Positions 17,720 to 27,741 of a stretch of DNA of 64,000 nt are shown in pieces; the stretch's first letter is position 1, and each line of letters starts with the position of its first letter. This DNA is from Betaproteobacteria bacterium (lineage in GTDB: Bacteria; Pseudomonadota; Gammaproteobacteria; Burkholderiales; SG8-39), in the NCBI GenBank assembly GCA_016713125.1, contig JADJPT010000001.1, positions 124,001 to 188,000 on the forward strand, in the 5' to 3' direction. The position numbers and the translations under genes are program-made. Under the pieces are notes generated by a model, which was not told the origin of the DNA, did not search any database, and saw only the letters and a program-made list of their open reading frames with translations.

Positions 17720-19082
17720 CTACTTGGCGCTCTTCTTCTTTTCCTGCGCGAGCTTCTGCTCGAGGTAGTGGATCGACGCGCCGCCCTTCACGAAACCCTT
17801 GTCGTGCAGCAGGTCCTGGTGCAGAGGAATGTTGGTGAGGATGCCCTCCACCACCATCTCCGACAGCGCCACCCGCATGCGGCGTATGGCCTGATCGCGA
17901 TCGGCGCCGTAGGCGATCACCTTGCCGACCATCGAGTCGTAATTGGGCGGTACGCTGTAACCCTGATACACGTGCGAATCCACGCGTATGCCTGGTCCGC
18001 CCGGCGGGTGATACGAGGTGATCTTGCCGGGCGAGGGAGTGAAGCGGTAAGGATCCTCGGCATTGATCCGGCACTCCAGCGCATGGCCGCGGAACTGGAT
18101 GTCGCGCTGCCTGAACGGCAGCTTCTCGCCTGCCGCGATGCGGATCTGCATCTGTACGATGTCGATGCCGGTGATCATCTCTGTCACCGGATGCTCCACC
18201 TGCACGCGCGTGTTCATCTCGATAAAGTAGAACTCACCGTTTTCGTACAGAAACTCGAAAGTGCCCGCACCGCGATAACCGATCTTCTTGCACGCGTCCA
18301 CGCAGCGTTCGCCTATGCGATCGCGCATGCGCGCCGGCAGGTCCGGCGCCGGCGCTTCCTCGATCACCTTCTGGTGGCGACGCTGCATCGAGCAGTCGCG
18401 CTCGCCCAAATACACGGCGTTCTTGTGCTCGTCGGCCAGTATCTGGATCTCGATGTGACGCGGATTCTCGAGGAACTTCTCCATGTAGACCGTGGGGTTG
18501 CCGAAGGCCGCACCCGCCTCCTGGCGGGTCAGATTCACGGCATTGAGCAGTGCGGCCTCGGTGTGAACCACGCGCATGCCGCGCCCGCCGCCGCCCCCGG
18601 AAGCCTTGATGATCACCGGGTAGCCGATCTTCCGCGCGATCTTCACGATCTCCGCGGGCGCATCAGGCAGGGCACCCTCAGATCCCGCTACGCAGGGCAC
18701 GCCAGCCTTGATCATCGCGTTCTTTGCGCTGACCTTGTCGCCCATCTGGCGGATGTTTTCCGGGTAAGGTCCGATGAAAACGAAACCGGATTTCTCCACC
18801 CTTCTCGGCGAAGTCGGCATTCTCTGAAAGGAATCCGTAGCCCGGGTGAATCGCCTCCGCGTCGGTGACTTCCGCGGCACTGATGATGGCGGGTATGTTC
18901 AGGTAGCTGAGATTGGCCGGCGCCGGGCCTATGCAGACCGATTCGTCCGCCAGCTTGACGTACTTTGCCTCGGTGTCGGCCACCGAGTGGACGACCACGG
19001 TGCGTATGCCCATTTCGCGGCAGGCGCGCTGTATGCGCAGTGCGATCTCTCCGCGATTGGCGATCAGTATCTTTCCGAACAT
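17720..19082 (-). CDS. accC: Acetyl-CoA carboxylase biotin carboxylase subunit AccC (one frameshift)
   Basis: About 453 residues once repaired. MFGKILIANRGEIALRIQRACREMG is the classic N-terminus. The ATP-grasp Gly loop KASGGGGGRGM and the EMNTRVQVEHPVTE catalytic region are intact. The break is at about 18798, where an extra G in AAGGGTGGAG separates NADFAEK from VEKSGFVFIGP. Because AccC is normally essential, a base-calling or assembly error is the likeliest cause. It carboxylates biotin on AccB in the first step of fatty-acid synthesis. Confidence 0.93.
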
Positions 19083-19110
19083 TCTGGTTCCAGGTCCCGC
19101 GCGTCCCGCG

Positions 19111-19567
<457 letters not shown>

Positions 19568-19571
19568 GGTT

Positions 19572-20039
19572 CTACTCCTGGCCCCGCAGCAGGGCATATG
19601 CCAGCGCTAGATCGTAGCCGCGGCTGCCCAGTCCGCAGATGGTGCCGACGGCGATGTCGGAAACGAGCGAGCGATGCCGGAAAGCCTCGCGGGCGTGTAC
19701 GTTGGACAGATGAACTTCGATGAACGGGACGGCCACACCGGCCAGCGCATCGCGGATCGCGACACTGGTGTGTGTGTAGGCCGCCGGATTGATGAGGATG
19801 AAATCGACCCCTTCGCGCCCGGCCTGCTGGATACGGTCGACCAGGGCGCCCTCGTGATTGCTCTGGAAGCAGTCGACCTGCACCCCGGCCGCCGTGCCAG
19901 CTTCTGTCAGGCGGCGATTGATGGAGTCCAGCGTCTCCTTGCCGTATACGGCGGGCTCGCGGCTGCCCAGCAGGTTGAGATTCGGTCCGTGCAGCACGAG
20001 TACCGATCGCACCGGATTCGATGTAGAGGTCGAGACCAA
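19572..20039 (-). CDS. aroQ: Type II 3-dehydroquinate dehydratase AroQ
   Basis: 155 residues. LVLHGPNLNLLGSREPAVYG carries the catalytic Arg/Tyr loop. NPAAYTHTSVAIRDAL holds the catalytic His, and IEVHLSNVHAREAFR is the substrate loop. It dehydrates 3-dehydroquinate in the shikimate pathway. It lies immediately upstream of accB, the standard order for this operon. Confidence 0.96.
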   Translation of the reverse strand: MVSTSTSNPVRSVLVLHGPNLNLLGSREPAVYGKETLDSINRRLTEAGTAAGVQVDCFQSNHEGALVDRIQQAGREGVDFILINPAAYTHTSVAIRDALAGVAVPFIEVHLSNVHAREAFRHRSLVSDIAVGTICGLGSRGYDLALAYALLRGQE

Positions 20040-20126
20040 GCTATGTTTACCTATTTATCGCCGAGGTTTGATACAGATCGCGGCCAGATTTGATGAATTG
20101 GGCGATTTTAGCGGATTTTTTGCAGA
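20040..20126 (-). promoter_or_regulatory. AT-rich leader upstream of aroQ-accB-accC, probable promoter region
   Basis: This gap is clearly more AT-rich than its surroundings. On the minus strand a TAAAAT -10-like hexamer lies at 20105-20110 without a convincing -35. It is the only sizeable gap between the tlpA-like gene and aroQ, so a promoter for the acc operon is expected here. Confidence 0.35.
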
Positions 20127-20667
20127 TCAGCCGGAGCGGATGGCAAGCATGGGTAGCAGCAAGGCCTCGATCTCCTGCTGCGTTGCTGCGCCCAACTTGC
20201 GTGCGGCGATGTTTCCCTGTCGGTCGAGTATCAGGGTAAACGGTAATCCGCCGCTACTGTTGCCGAGCTGGCGGATCAGAGCGATACCCCCCGCATCGGC
20301 CAGAAGCACAGGGTAGCTGATGCCCAGCTTCTTCGCAAATTGGCTGACTTTGTCCGCCTGATCGATGGCAATCCCTACAAATTCGACGCCACGCGCGACC
20401 GTAGCCTGACGCACCCGCATGAAGGCCGGAATCTCTTCCAGGCAAGGCGGGCACCAGGTCGCCCAGAAGTTGCAGACCAGGATGCGACCCCGCCACTCGT
20501 CGATGCGGCGCTGTTTGCCATCCAGGTCGCTGAGGCGTGCGTTGCGCAGCGCGTTCAGGTCGGCCGGCGCGAACTGCTCGGCGAGCCTGGGGCCCAGCCA
20601 GAGTCCCAGGCCAGCGGCGCCCCAAGCCCACGCCGAGCATGATCAGGCTGTCTCTACGGCTGGCCAT
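20127..20667 (-). CDS. TlpA-like membrane-anchored thioredoxin (one frameshift)
   Basis: About 180 residues once repaired. An N-terminal anchor (MASRRDSLIMLGVGLG, then AAGLGLWLGP) is followed by NFWATWCPPCLEEIPAFM with the CxxC redox site. GVEFVGIAIDQADKVSQFAKK and LPFTLILDRQGNI come next, including the cis-Pro region. The frame breaks near 20621, where GGGG should probably be GGG. It is a periplasm-facing thiol-disulfide reductase, perhaps for cytochrome c maturation. Its start overlaps the upstream gene by 14 bases. Confidence 0.83.
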
Positions 20668-21271
20668 GTTCCCGCGCGATCAGTTGGGTAAGCTCGGCAA
20701 TCGCAGCACGATCGATGATCTTGCCGGCTTGCGACGTCTTCAAGGTCACGCGTTCGTCGCGGGAATCGAACACCGAGAGCCTGACCGGCACCCCAGCCCA
20801 ATCGAGGGCCAGAACGGTGGCGGACCGCGCCCGATCCCCCGTGTAGCGGCGAGCGTCGCTCGATTCGAATGGGATGTCGCGATTGAGCAGGAAGATCTCG
20901 ACCTCCTTGGCGCTGTCCGGGAACAGTTGCAGCTCGATCCCGGTATAAGGTCCGGCAAGCCCTTTCAACACCGGACCGGTCAGGTAGGGGCTGAACTGCT
21001 CCAGCTCGCGCATCACGGCGAGCGCGGTGGCGCGCAATTCGCGCACGCGCTCTGGATGCTCCTCCGACTGGTACACCGACAGATAGTCGCGCAGCGCCCG
21101 TTCGATCTCGTCGTTGCCGGGCAGCGCGTGCGTGTCAGTCGCGCCCAGTTGGCGGGCGGCTTTGCGCTTTGCGAGCGCGTAGTCGTCGATGCCGTCCTCG
21201 GCCATGATGCGCGCCGCTGCGGCGGCGATTTCCGCGCGTATGCCTTCGGATCGAGTACGGTGACGGCTCAT
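20654..21271 (-). CDS. Conserved protein of unknown function (nucleotidyltransferase-like appearance)
   Basis: About 205 residues from the ATG at 21271 (MSRHRTRSEGIRAEIAAAAARIM); the longer frame upstream overlaps the mpl promoter and is not favoured. It has a helical N-terminal half (GIDDYALAKRKAARQLGA), then a possible alpha/beta fold with GPYTGIELQLFPDSAKEVEIFLLN, loosely like minimal nucleotidyltransferases. I do not recognise the family firmly. It is divergent from mpl and overlaps the tlpA-like start. Confidence 0.7.
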   Translation of the reverse strand: MSRHRTRSEGIRAEIAAAAARIMAEDGIDDYALAKRKAARQLGATDTHALPGNDEIERALRDYLSVYQSEEHPERVRELRATALAVMRELEQFSPYLTGPVLKGLAGPYTGIELQLFPDSAKEVEIFLLNRDIPFESSDARRYTGDRARSATVLALDWAGVPVRLSVFDSRDERVTLKTSQAGKIIDRAAIAELTQLIAREHGQP

Positions 21272-21337
21272 CGGGGCGGCTTCGCAAGACGGGCTGCAGG
21301 TCGCATCATACCCGACCGCGCGCCTCGCGGAATCGAA

Positions 21338-21361
21338 TACAATTGCTGCTTTTAGCAGCAA
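21338..21361 (+). promoter_or_regulatory. -10 element and overlapping inverted repeat before mpl
   Basis: TACAAT at 21338-21343 is a good -10 hexamer, but no clear -35 is seen. It abuts a perfect TTGCTGC-TTTTA-GCAGCAA inverted repeat (21343-21361) covering the predicted transcription start. The repeat could be an operator or a 5' hairpin in the mpl leader. Confidence 0.45.
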
Positions 21362-21372
21362 GATTGAAGCGG

Positions 21373-22728
21373 ATGGCGACGCAACACCTGCATATTCTCG
21401 GCATTTGCGGCACGTTCATGGGCGGCGTGGCTGCGCTTGCCAAGGCCGCCGGCTACCGGGTGACCGGCTGCGATGCCAATGTCTATCCTCCCATGAGTGA
21501 TCAGTTGCGTGGCCTGGGCATCGAATTGCTCGAGGGCTACGGGGCGGAGCAGATGTCCCTGAAGCCCGATGTGTGGGTGATCGGCAACGTGGTGACGCGC
21601 GGCAACGCGCTGATGGAAGCCATCCTCGACGCCGGTCAGCCTTACGTATCCGGGCCCCAATGGCTCTCCGAGCACGTATTGCAGGGTAAATGGGTGCTTG
21701 CGGTAGCCGGAACGCATGGCAAGACAACAACCTCCGCCATGCTCGCCTGGATCCTCGAGGCCGCCGGGCGGGCGCCGGGGTTCCTGATCGGTGGGGTGCC
21801 GCAGAATTTTCCGGTGTCCGCGCGCCTGACGGACAGCGCCCTGTTCGTGATCGAGGCGGATGAGTACGACACCGCCTTCTTCGACAAGCGCTCCAAGTTC
21901 GTTCACTATCGGCCGCGCACCGCGATCCTGAACAATCTTGAATTCGATCATGCAGACATCTTCGATGATATTGCAGCCATCGAGAGGCAATTTCATCATC
22001 TGGTGCGTATCGTGCCGAGTTCCGGCCGGCTAGTGGTCAATGGTCGCGACGCCGCCTTGGGCCGTGTGCTGGACGCCGGCGCGTGGTCCTCGATCGAGCG
22101 CTTCGGCGTGGACGACGGCTGGGAGGCAGGGCCACCGGATGCGCACGGTGGTTTCGAACTTCGTCTGCAAGGCAGCGTTCTGGGTCGCGTCGCATGGGAC
22201 ATGCTTGGCGAGCACAGCCGTCTGAATGCATTGGCCGCCATCGCCGCGGCTGCCCACGCCGGCGTCCCGCCCGAAACGGCCATCGAGGCGCTGGCCGCGT
22301 TTCGCGGCGTAAAGCGGCGGATGGAGGTGCGCGGCGTGGCGCGCGGCATCACCGTTTACGACGACTTCGCACATCACCCTACCGCCATCAGCACCACGCT
22401 CTCGGGCCTGCGACGCAAACTCGGTTCAGGACGCATCCTGGCGGTGCTGGAGCCGCGTTCGAACACCATGAAGCTCGGGGTCATGAAAGACGCCCTGCCC
22501 GAAAGCGTCACCGAAGCCGATCGTGTCTACATCCACGCGGCCGGGTTGGGATGGGATGCCCGGGCGGTCTTTGCGCCGCTCGGCGACAAGGCGCAATGTC
22601 GGGATACCGTAGAGCAACTGGTCGAGGTTATCGCCGCGGAAGCGCGGCCAGGCGACCACGTGCTGGTGATGTCCAACGGCGGCTTCGGGGGCATCCACGA
22701 CAAGCTGCTGGCGCGCTTGTCCGCCTGA
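21373..22728 (+). CDS. mpl: Murein tripeptide ligase Mpl
   Basis: About 451 residues from ATG 21373 (MATQHLHILGICGTFMGG). The Mur-ligase motifs are present: AGTHGKTTTSAM (ATP loop), EADEYDTAFFDKRSKF, the NLEFDHADIF region, and VYDDFAHHPTAI. The N-terminus HILGICGTFMGGVA distinguishes Mpl from MurC. It ligates recycled L-Ala-gamma-D-Glu-meso-DAP to UDP-MurNAc in the cytoplasm. Confidence 0.95.
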   Translation: MATQHLHILGICGTFMGGVAALAKAAGYRVTGCDANVYPPMSDQLRGLGIELLEGYGAEQMSLKPDVWVIGNVVTRGNALMEAILDAGQPYVSGPQWLSEHVLQGKWVLAVAGTHGKTTTSAMLAWILEAAGRAPGFLIGGVPQNFPVSARLTDSALFVIEADEYDTAFFDKRSKFVHYRPRTAILNNLEFDHADIFDDIAAIERQFHHLVRIVPSSGRLVVNGRDAALGRVLDAGAWSSIERFGVDDGWEAGPPDAHGGFELRLQGSVLGRVAWDMLGEHSRLNALAAIAAAAHAGVPPETAIEALAAFRGVKRRMEVRGVARGITVYDDFAHHPTAISTTLSGLRRKLGSGRILAVLEPRSNTMKLGVMKDALPESVTEADRVYIHAAGLGWDARAVFAPLGDKAQCRDTVEQLVEVIAAEARPGDHVLVMSNGGFGGIHDKLLARLSA

Positions 22729-22736
22729 ATACGTGC

Positions 22737-23315
22737 ATGGACGGCATGATCCTCTATCTGCACGGCTTCAACAGTGCGCCCTCTTCTCACAAGGCACGCA
22801 CCCTTGCCGCATATATGCAGGCGCGCGGCCTGGGTGAGCGCTTGCTCTGCCCCGCGCTGCCGCACCGGCCGGACGAAGCGGCCGCATTGATCGAAAGCGA
22901 GCTGCTGCGCCTCGGGAGCGAACGCGTCACCCTGGTCGGCAGTTCCCTGGGGGGGTTCTATGCGACCTGGTTTGCCGAAAAGTATGCGCGTCGCGCGGTA
23001 CTGATACAGCCGGCCGTGACCCCGCAGCTCGGCCTCGAGGCCTACCTGGGCCCGCAAAAGAACCTTTATACGGGCGCTGAGTACCAACTCACTCACGAGC
23101 ACATCGAGGGCTGGCGCCGCCTGTTCGTCGAGCGTGTCGATCCGGAGCGCTACCTGCTGCTGCTGGAAACCGGAGACGAAGTTCTCGACTACCGGGATGC
23201 CGTGGCCAGATACGAAGGTGCACGCATGGTTATTCGCCAGGGCGGAGACCATACCCTGCAATGCTTTGCGGAGATGATTCCGCGCATCCTGGCTTTCGCC
23301 GGATTGCAGGACTGA
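22737..23315 (+). CDS. yqiA: YqiA-type alpha/beta-hydrolase esterase
   Basis: 192 residues. MILYLHGFNSAPSSHKA is the typical start (a second ATG lies at 22746). The nucleophile elbow is VGSSLGGFYA, an acid lies in LLETGDEVLDY, and the catalytic His in GGDHTLQCF. It is an acyl-CoA/short-chain esterase-like protein with unsettled physiology. It begins 8 bases after mpl and is probably co-transcribed. Confidence 0.88.
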   Translation: MDGMILYLHGFNSAPSSHKARTLAAYMQARGLGERLLCPALPHRPDEAAALIESELLRLGSERVTLVGSSLGGFYATWFAEKYARRAVLIQPAVTPQLGLEAYLGPQKNLYTGAEYQLTHEHIEGWRRLFVERVDPERYLLLLETGDEVLDYRDAVARYEGARMVIRQGGDHTLQCFAEMIPRILAFAGLQD

Positions 23316-23396
23316 AGCGTCGGACCGCAACGTGGCAAAGTACAGGGCGTGTTCGGCGTGTCCCGCGTATCATTCCGCCTTTTCGAACGCCAGCGC

Positions 23397-25280
23397 ATGC
23401 ACCTTCTGTATGAGGAAGACGGTGAACTGAAGGTCGGCACCGTGCTCGCGGCGGCCGCGGCCTCGTATCAGATCGAGAGTCCGCACGGTCGGCGCTCCAA
23501 GATCAAGGCAGCCAACGTCCTGCTCAGTTTCGAGTCGCCCGCCGCCGCGCAGCTGCTGCTTGCGGCCCAGGCGTATGCCGCGGAACTGGACGTGGATTTC
23601 CTGTGGCAATGCGCCGGATCCGCCGAATTCGGTTATGCCGACCTGGCGCGCGAATACGTAGGCCGTGAACCCACCCCCGTCGAGGCTGCGGGAGCCCTGT
23701 TGAAGCTGCATGGTGCGCCCATGTACTTCTACCGCCGCGGACGCGGTCGCTTCCAGGCCGCGCCCGCAGAAACTCTGAAGGCAGCTCTGTCCGGGCTGGA
23801 GCGCAAGCGCGTGCAGGCCGAGAAGGTCGCCGAGTATGCGGAACGACTGGCACGCGGCGAGTTTCCGCCCGAACTCGCCGGACTGCGCGACGAGTTGCTC
23901 TACAAGCCCGATCGCAACCGGTTCGAAGCCAAGGCCGTCGACGCGGCGTGCAAGCAGACGGGCCTGAGTGTCGCCCGCCTGTTCGAGCGCGCCGGCGCAC
24001 TGCCTTCCAGTCATGAGTACCACCTGAACCGATTTCTGGCGGAATTCTTTCCGGCCGGAACGGGATTTCCGCCGCACGAACTGCCGACGTTGCCGGACGG
24101 GCTGCCGCTGGCCGAGAGTCCCGTGTATTCGCTGGACGACACCGGCACCACCGAGATCGATGATGCATTCTCGGTGCGGCGCGTTTCCGAGGACGAGTGG
24201 CGCATAGGCGTGCATATCGCCGCGCCCGCGCTGGGCTTCGCACCAGGATCCGCACTTGACGGCCTCGCTCGCGAGAGACTGTCCACCGTGTACATGCCCG
24301 GGCACAAGATCACCATGCTTCCCGACGACGTGGTTGCTGCCTTCTCGCTGGACGAGGGCAGCGAGCGGCCTGCGCTTTCTCTGTATTTCAACGTCTCCGC
24401 AGCCGATCTTTCCATACGCGGCCATCATTCGCGCATCGAGCGGGTGCGCGTCGCACGCAACCTGCGACATGCCGATTACGAGGCCCTCAACGCGCTGCTG
24501 CCGGCAGGCGGACGCGCAGGCCTGGAATACGAGGAAGAACTGGGTACCCTGTGGCGCTTCGCGAAGGCGCTGGAAGCGCGTCGCGGCAAGCCCAGCATTC
24601 CCGCCAACATCATCGACTACAACTTCTCCGTCGAGAATGATCGCGTGAACATCGTGCCGCGCTTGCGCGGAGCACCGCTGGACAAGCTCGTTTCCGAACT
24701 GATGATCCTGGCAAACTCGACCTGGGGCGGCCTGCTCGCCGAGCGTGACGTGGCGGCGCTGTACCGCGTACAGTCCTCGGGCAAGGTGCGTATGAGCGTG
24801 CATGGCGAGATGCACGAGGGATTGGGCGTGTCGTGCTACGCGTGGATGAGTTCGCCACTGCGGCGTTACGTCGATCTGGTCAACCAGTGGCAGCTGGCCG
24901 CGAGCCTGGCCGGCAAGCGCGTCCCCTTCGCGCGCAACTCCGACACGCTGCTCGCTGCGCTGCGCGCCTTCGAGGTCGTCTATGCGCGCTACGACGAGAA
25001 CCAGCGGGAAATGGAACGTTACTGGTGCCTGCGCTGGCTGCAGCAGGAGGGCGTGACCCGCGTCCCGGCCCAGGTGCTGCGCGAGAACCTGGTGCGCGTC
25101 GAAGGATTGCCGATGACGCTCCGCGTCCCCTCCCTGCCCGAACTTCCGCCGGGTGCGCGCGTCCTACTTGAGATGCAGGACCTAGACCTGCTGGAGAAGA
25201 GCGTCACGCCGGTGTGGCGCGAGACCCTGTCCGGAAACGAGGCGGTCGCGCCTGCCGAGGATCCCCAGGACGGCGCATGA
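23397..25280 (+). CDS. RNB-domain exoribonuclease (RNase II/R family)
   Basis: About 627 residues if it starts at ATG 23397 (MHLLYEEDGELKVGTVL); a GTG 48 bases upstream is an alternative and no strong ribosome-binding site decides it. The RNB core is clear: SLDDTGTTEIDDAFSV with the catalytic Asp cluster, VHIAAPALGF, STVYMPGHKITMLP, and the C-terminal WMSSPLRRYVDLVNQWQL. It is shorter than RNase R and lacks an obvious C-terminal basic tail. It degrades single-stranded RNA 3' to 5'. Confidence 0.87.
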   Translation: MHLLYEEDGELKVGTVLAAAAASYQIESPHGRRSKIKAANVLLSFESPAAAQLLLAAQAYAAELDVDFLWQCAGSAEFGYADLAREYVGREPTPVEAAGALLKLHGAPMYFYRRGRGRFQAAPAETLKAALSGLERKRVQAEKVAEYAERLARGEFPPELAGLRDELLYKPDRNRFEAKAVDAACKQTGLSVARLFERAGALPSSHEYHLNRFLAEFFPAGTGFPPHELPTLPDGLPLAESPVYSLDDTGTTEIDDAFSVRRVSEDEWRIGVHIAAPALGFAPGSALDGLARERLSTVYMPGHKITMLPDDVVAAFSLDEGSERPALSLYFNVSAADLSIRGHHSRIERVRVARNLRHADYEALNALLPAGGRAGLEYEEELGTLWRFAKALEARRGKPSIPANIIDYNFSVENDRVNIVPRLRGAPLDKLVSELMILANSTWGGLLAERDVAALYRVQSSGKVRMSVHGEMHEGLGVSCYAWMSSPLRRYVDLVNQWQLAASLAGKRVPFARNSDTLLAALRAFEVVYARYDENQREMERYWCLRWLQQEGVTRVPAQVLRENLVRVEGLPMTLRVPSLPELPPGARVLLEMQDLDLLEKSVTPVWRETLSGNEAVAPAEDPQDGA

Positions 25281-25395
25281 ATGTCGCCGGGCAGGACTTA
25301 CAATGGCGCATTGGCAAATTCGATGCATTCGAGGGGTGGCGTTGACGGCTGCTAACGCGAGCTTGATTCCGCGTATGTCGGGAATCTGGGCGGGC

Positions 25396-26262
25396 ATGGA
25401 CCGCCAGTCCCGGCTGCTCGCAAGCTGCATAAGTGTCTCCGTGATCTTTCACGGGGCGCTGCTGTCTTTCCATTTCAAGTTTCCCGAGTCGCTCAAGTTC
25501 AAGGCACCGCAGCCTCTCGAGGTCGTGCTGGTCAACGCCAAGACACGCGACAAGCCTACAAAGGCGGAAGCCCTCGCCCAGGCCAATCTCGACGGCGGCG
25601 GCAACACCGACCAGAATCGGCGCGCGAAAACGCCACTGCCTGTCACCAAACCCACCCAGACCGGCAAGGACCTTGCAGAGGCCCAGCGCCGTGTGCAGGA
25701 ACTAGAAACGCAGCAGCAGCGCCTGCTGGCACAGACCAGGGCGACGGCGGCGAGCATTCCGGTACCGGTCGAAACGTCGCGCCAGACCCCGGCCGAGATT
25801 CCTTCCTCCCAGCCGCAGGGCCGTGACCTGCGCGAACTCGCGCTGGCCGCGATGAAGCTGCAGGCGCAAATCGACCGACGCACCGAGGAGTACCAGAAGC
25901 GACCGCGCAAACACTTCATCGGCGCGCGCGCCACCGAGTACCGTTTTGCCCAGTACGAAGAGGAATGGCGCGCCAAGATCGAGCGTGTGGACACCCTAAA
26001 CTATCCGGCCGAGGCGCGTGGAAAATTGTACGGCAACCTGCGGCTGGAGGTCGTCATCCGCCCGGACGGCAGCGTCGAGTCGGTGCGTATGGAAAGGTCC
26101 TCCGGACTCAAGGTGCTGGACGACGCGGCCTTCCGCATCGTCCAGATGGCGGCCCCTTACGGCGCCTTTCCGCCCGAGATCCGCAAAGACACCGACCTGC
26201 TGGTGATCACGCGCACCTGGTTCTTCGGCCAGGGCGACTCCGTGTGGACGAAGCGCGATTGA
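25396..26262 (+). CDS. TonB-family energy-transducer-like protein
   Basis: About 288 residues from ATG 25396 (MDRQSRLLASCISVSVIFHG); an ATG at 25375 is also possible. The N-terminal helix ending in an FHG motif, followed by APQPLEVVLVN, is typical of TonB/TolA-like anchors. A coiled coil (DLAEAQRRVQELETQQQRLLAQ) spans the periplasm. The C-terminal TonB domain has LNYPAEARGKLYGNLRLEVVI and DDAAFRIVQMAAPY. No ExbB/ExbD genes are adjacent. Confidence 0.82.
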   Translation: MDRQSRLLASCISVSVIFHGALLSFHFKFPESLKFKAPQPLEVVLVNAKTRDKPTKAEALAQANLDGGGNTDQNRRAKTPLPVTKPTQTGKDLAEAQRRVQELETQQQRLLAQTRATAASIPVPVETSRQTPAEIPSSQPQGRDLRELALAAMKLQAQIDRRTEEYQKRPRKHFIGARATEYRFAQYEEEWRAKIERVDTLNYPAEARGKLYGNLRLEVVIRPDGSVESVRMERSSGLKVLDDAAFRIVQMAAPYGAFPPEIRKDTDLLVITRTWFFGQGDSVWTKRD

Positions 26263-26287
26263 AACCCTTACGTCCGGGACGGCGCAT

Positions 26288-27115
26288 ATGAAGGATCGCT
26301 ACGCGGTGATCGGCCATCCGGTCGCGCATTCCAAGTCGCCCTTTATCCATGCGCAGTTCGCGTTGCAGACCCGGCAGGACATGGAGTACGCGGCTTTGCT
26401 CGCGCCGCTCGACGGATTCGCCCAGACGGTGGAACAGTTTCGTGCCGCAGGCGGCAGGGGCGCCAACGTGACCCTGCCCTTCAAGGAGCCCGCCTACGCG
26501 CTGTGCGCCACCCGCTCGCCGCGCGCCGAGTCCGCCGGCGCGGTCAATACCCTGATCTTCGGTGCGCACGGGGTGCATGGAGACAATACCGATGGCTACG
26601 GCCTGACGCGCGACCTGGTCGACAACCTGGGCTTTGCGCTGCAAGGCCGGCGCGTGCTTCTGATGGGTGCGGGTGGCGCGGCGCGCGGCGTGATCCTGCC
26701 CCTGCTCGAACGCCGACCGGAGTGCCTGGTGATCGCCAATCGCACCGCCGTCAAGGCGAATGCGCTGGCCGCGCTGTTTGACGGGACGCCGTCGTGCGCC
26801 GACGCCCCGGTGTCGGGCTGCGGCTACGTCGATCTCGCAGGACAGCGCTTCGACCTGGTGATCAATGCCACATCGGCGGGCCTGGCCGGAGAACTTCCGG
26901 CCCTTCCTGATGGACTGTTCGCGGCCGATGCGCTGGCCTATGACATGCTCTATGGACGCGAAACACCGTTCATGCGCTTCGCGCGCGCGCAGGGCGCGGC
27001 GCGGGTGGCGGACGGCTTGGGCATGCTGGTCGAACAGGCGGCCGAATCCTTCTTTCTGTGGCGCGGCGTGCGTCCGGACACCGCTCCGGTGATGGCGGCG
27101 CTGCGCGCAGCCTGA
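26288..27115 (+). CDS. aroE: Shikimate dehydrogenase AroE
   Basis: 275 residues. YAVIGHPVAHSKSPFIH is the shikimate-binding N-terminus. NVTLPFKEPAY carries the catalytic Lys, GDNTDGYGL the catalytic Asp, and LLMGAGGAARGVILPL the NADP loop. GMLVEQAAESFFLWRG closes the protein. It reduces 3-dehydroshikimate. It is followed after one base by mtgA. Confidence 0.96.
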   Translation: MKDRYAVIGHPVAHSKSPFIHAQFALQTRQDMEYAALLAPLDGFAQTVEQFRAAGGRGANVTLPFKEPAYALCATRSPRAESAGAVNTLIFGAHGVHGDNTDGYGLTRDLVDNLGFALQGRRVLLMGAGGAARGVILPLLERRPECLVIANRTAVKANALAALFDGTPSCADAPVSGCGYVDLAGQRFDLVINATSAGLAGELPALPDGLFAADALAYDMLYGRETPFMRFARAQGAARVADGLGMLVEQAAESFFLWRGVRPDTAPVMAALRAA

Positions 27116-27116
27116 G

Positions 27117-27708
27117 ATGCGTCTGCTGCTGCTCGCCTGGAAGTCATTCTGCTACGCACTGGGCGCACTGGTCGTGGCGGTACTCCTCGTGCAGACCTGG
27201 TTCTTCGTGCACGTCTGCTGGTGGGTGCGCTACGAGCCCGCCGAAACCGCCTTCATGCAGCAGCGCCTGGCGTCCCTGCGGGAAAAGAATCCCAAGGCCG
27301 AACTGCGCCGGCAGTGGGTGCCGTATGTGCGAATCTCCGGCAATCTCAAACGCGCGGTGGTGGCTGCCGAAGACGCCAAGTTCGTCGACCACGAGGGTTT
27401 CGACTGGGAAGGGATACAGAAGGCGCTCGAGAAGAACGAGAAGAAGGGACGGGTGGTCGCCGGCGGTTCGACCATCAGCCAGCAATTGGCGAAAAACCTG
27501 TTTCTTTCGGGCAGCCGGTCCTGGATCAGAAAGGGTCAGGAAGCCGCGATCACCTGGATGATCGAGTCGGTGATGGACAAGCGGCGCATACTAGAGATGT
27601 ATCTGAACGTCGCCGAGTGGGGCAACGGAGTGTTCGGCGCAGAGGCTGTGGATCGCGAGGAAGAGCGAGATCATCATCGGGCGCATGGGCGCGGCGCAGA
27701 TACCCTGA
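27117..27708 (+). pseudogene. mtgA: Monofunctional peptidoglycan glycosyltransferase MtgA with an internal deletion
   Basis: The N-terminal membrane helix and the GT51 motifs are intact: AAEDAKFVDHEGFDW (catalytic Glu), GGSTISQQLAKNLF, RKGQEAAITWMIE and RRILEMYLNVAEWGNGVFGAEA. After GAEA (about residue 176, near 27646) the frame diverges. A different frame then gives RKSEIIIGRMGAAQIP and a stop at 27706-27708, which looks like the normal end of MtgA. Roughly 40 residues including the fifth GT51 motif are missing and the two parts are out of frame. This is a deletion in the genome or in the assembly; as read, the enzyme should be inactive. Confidence 0.75.
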
Positions 27709-27741
27709 CAGCCCGCTTGCGCGCGCCGGCACAGCTTCGGG

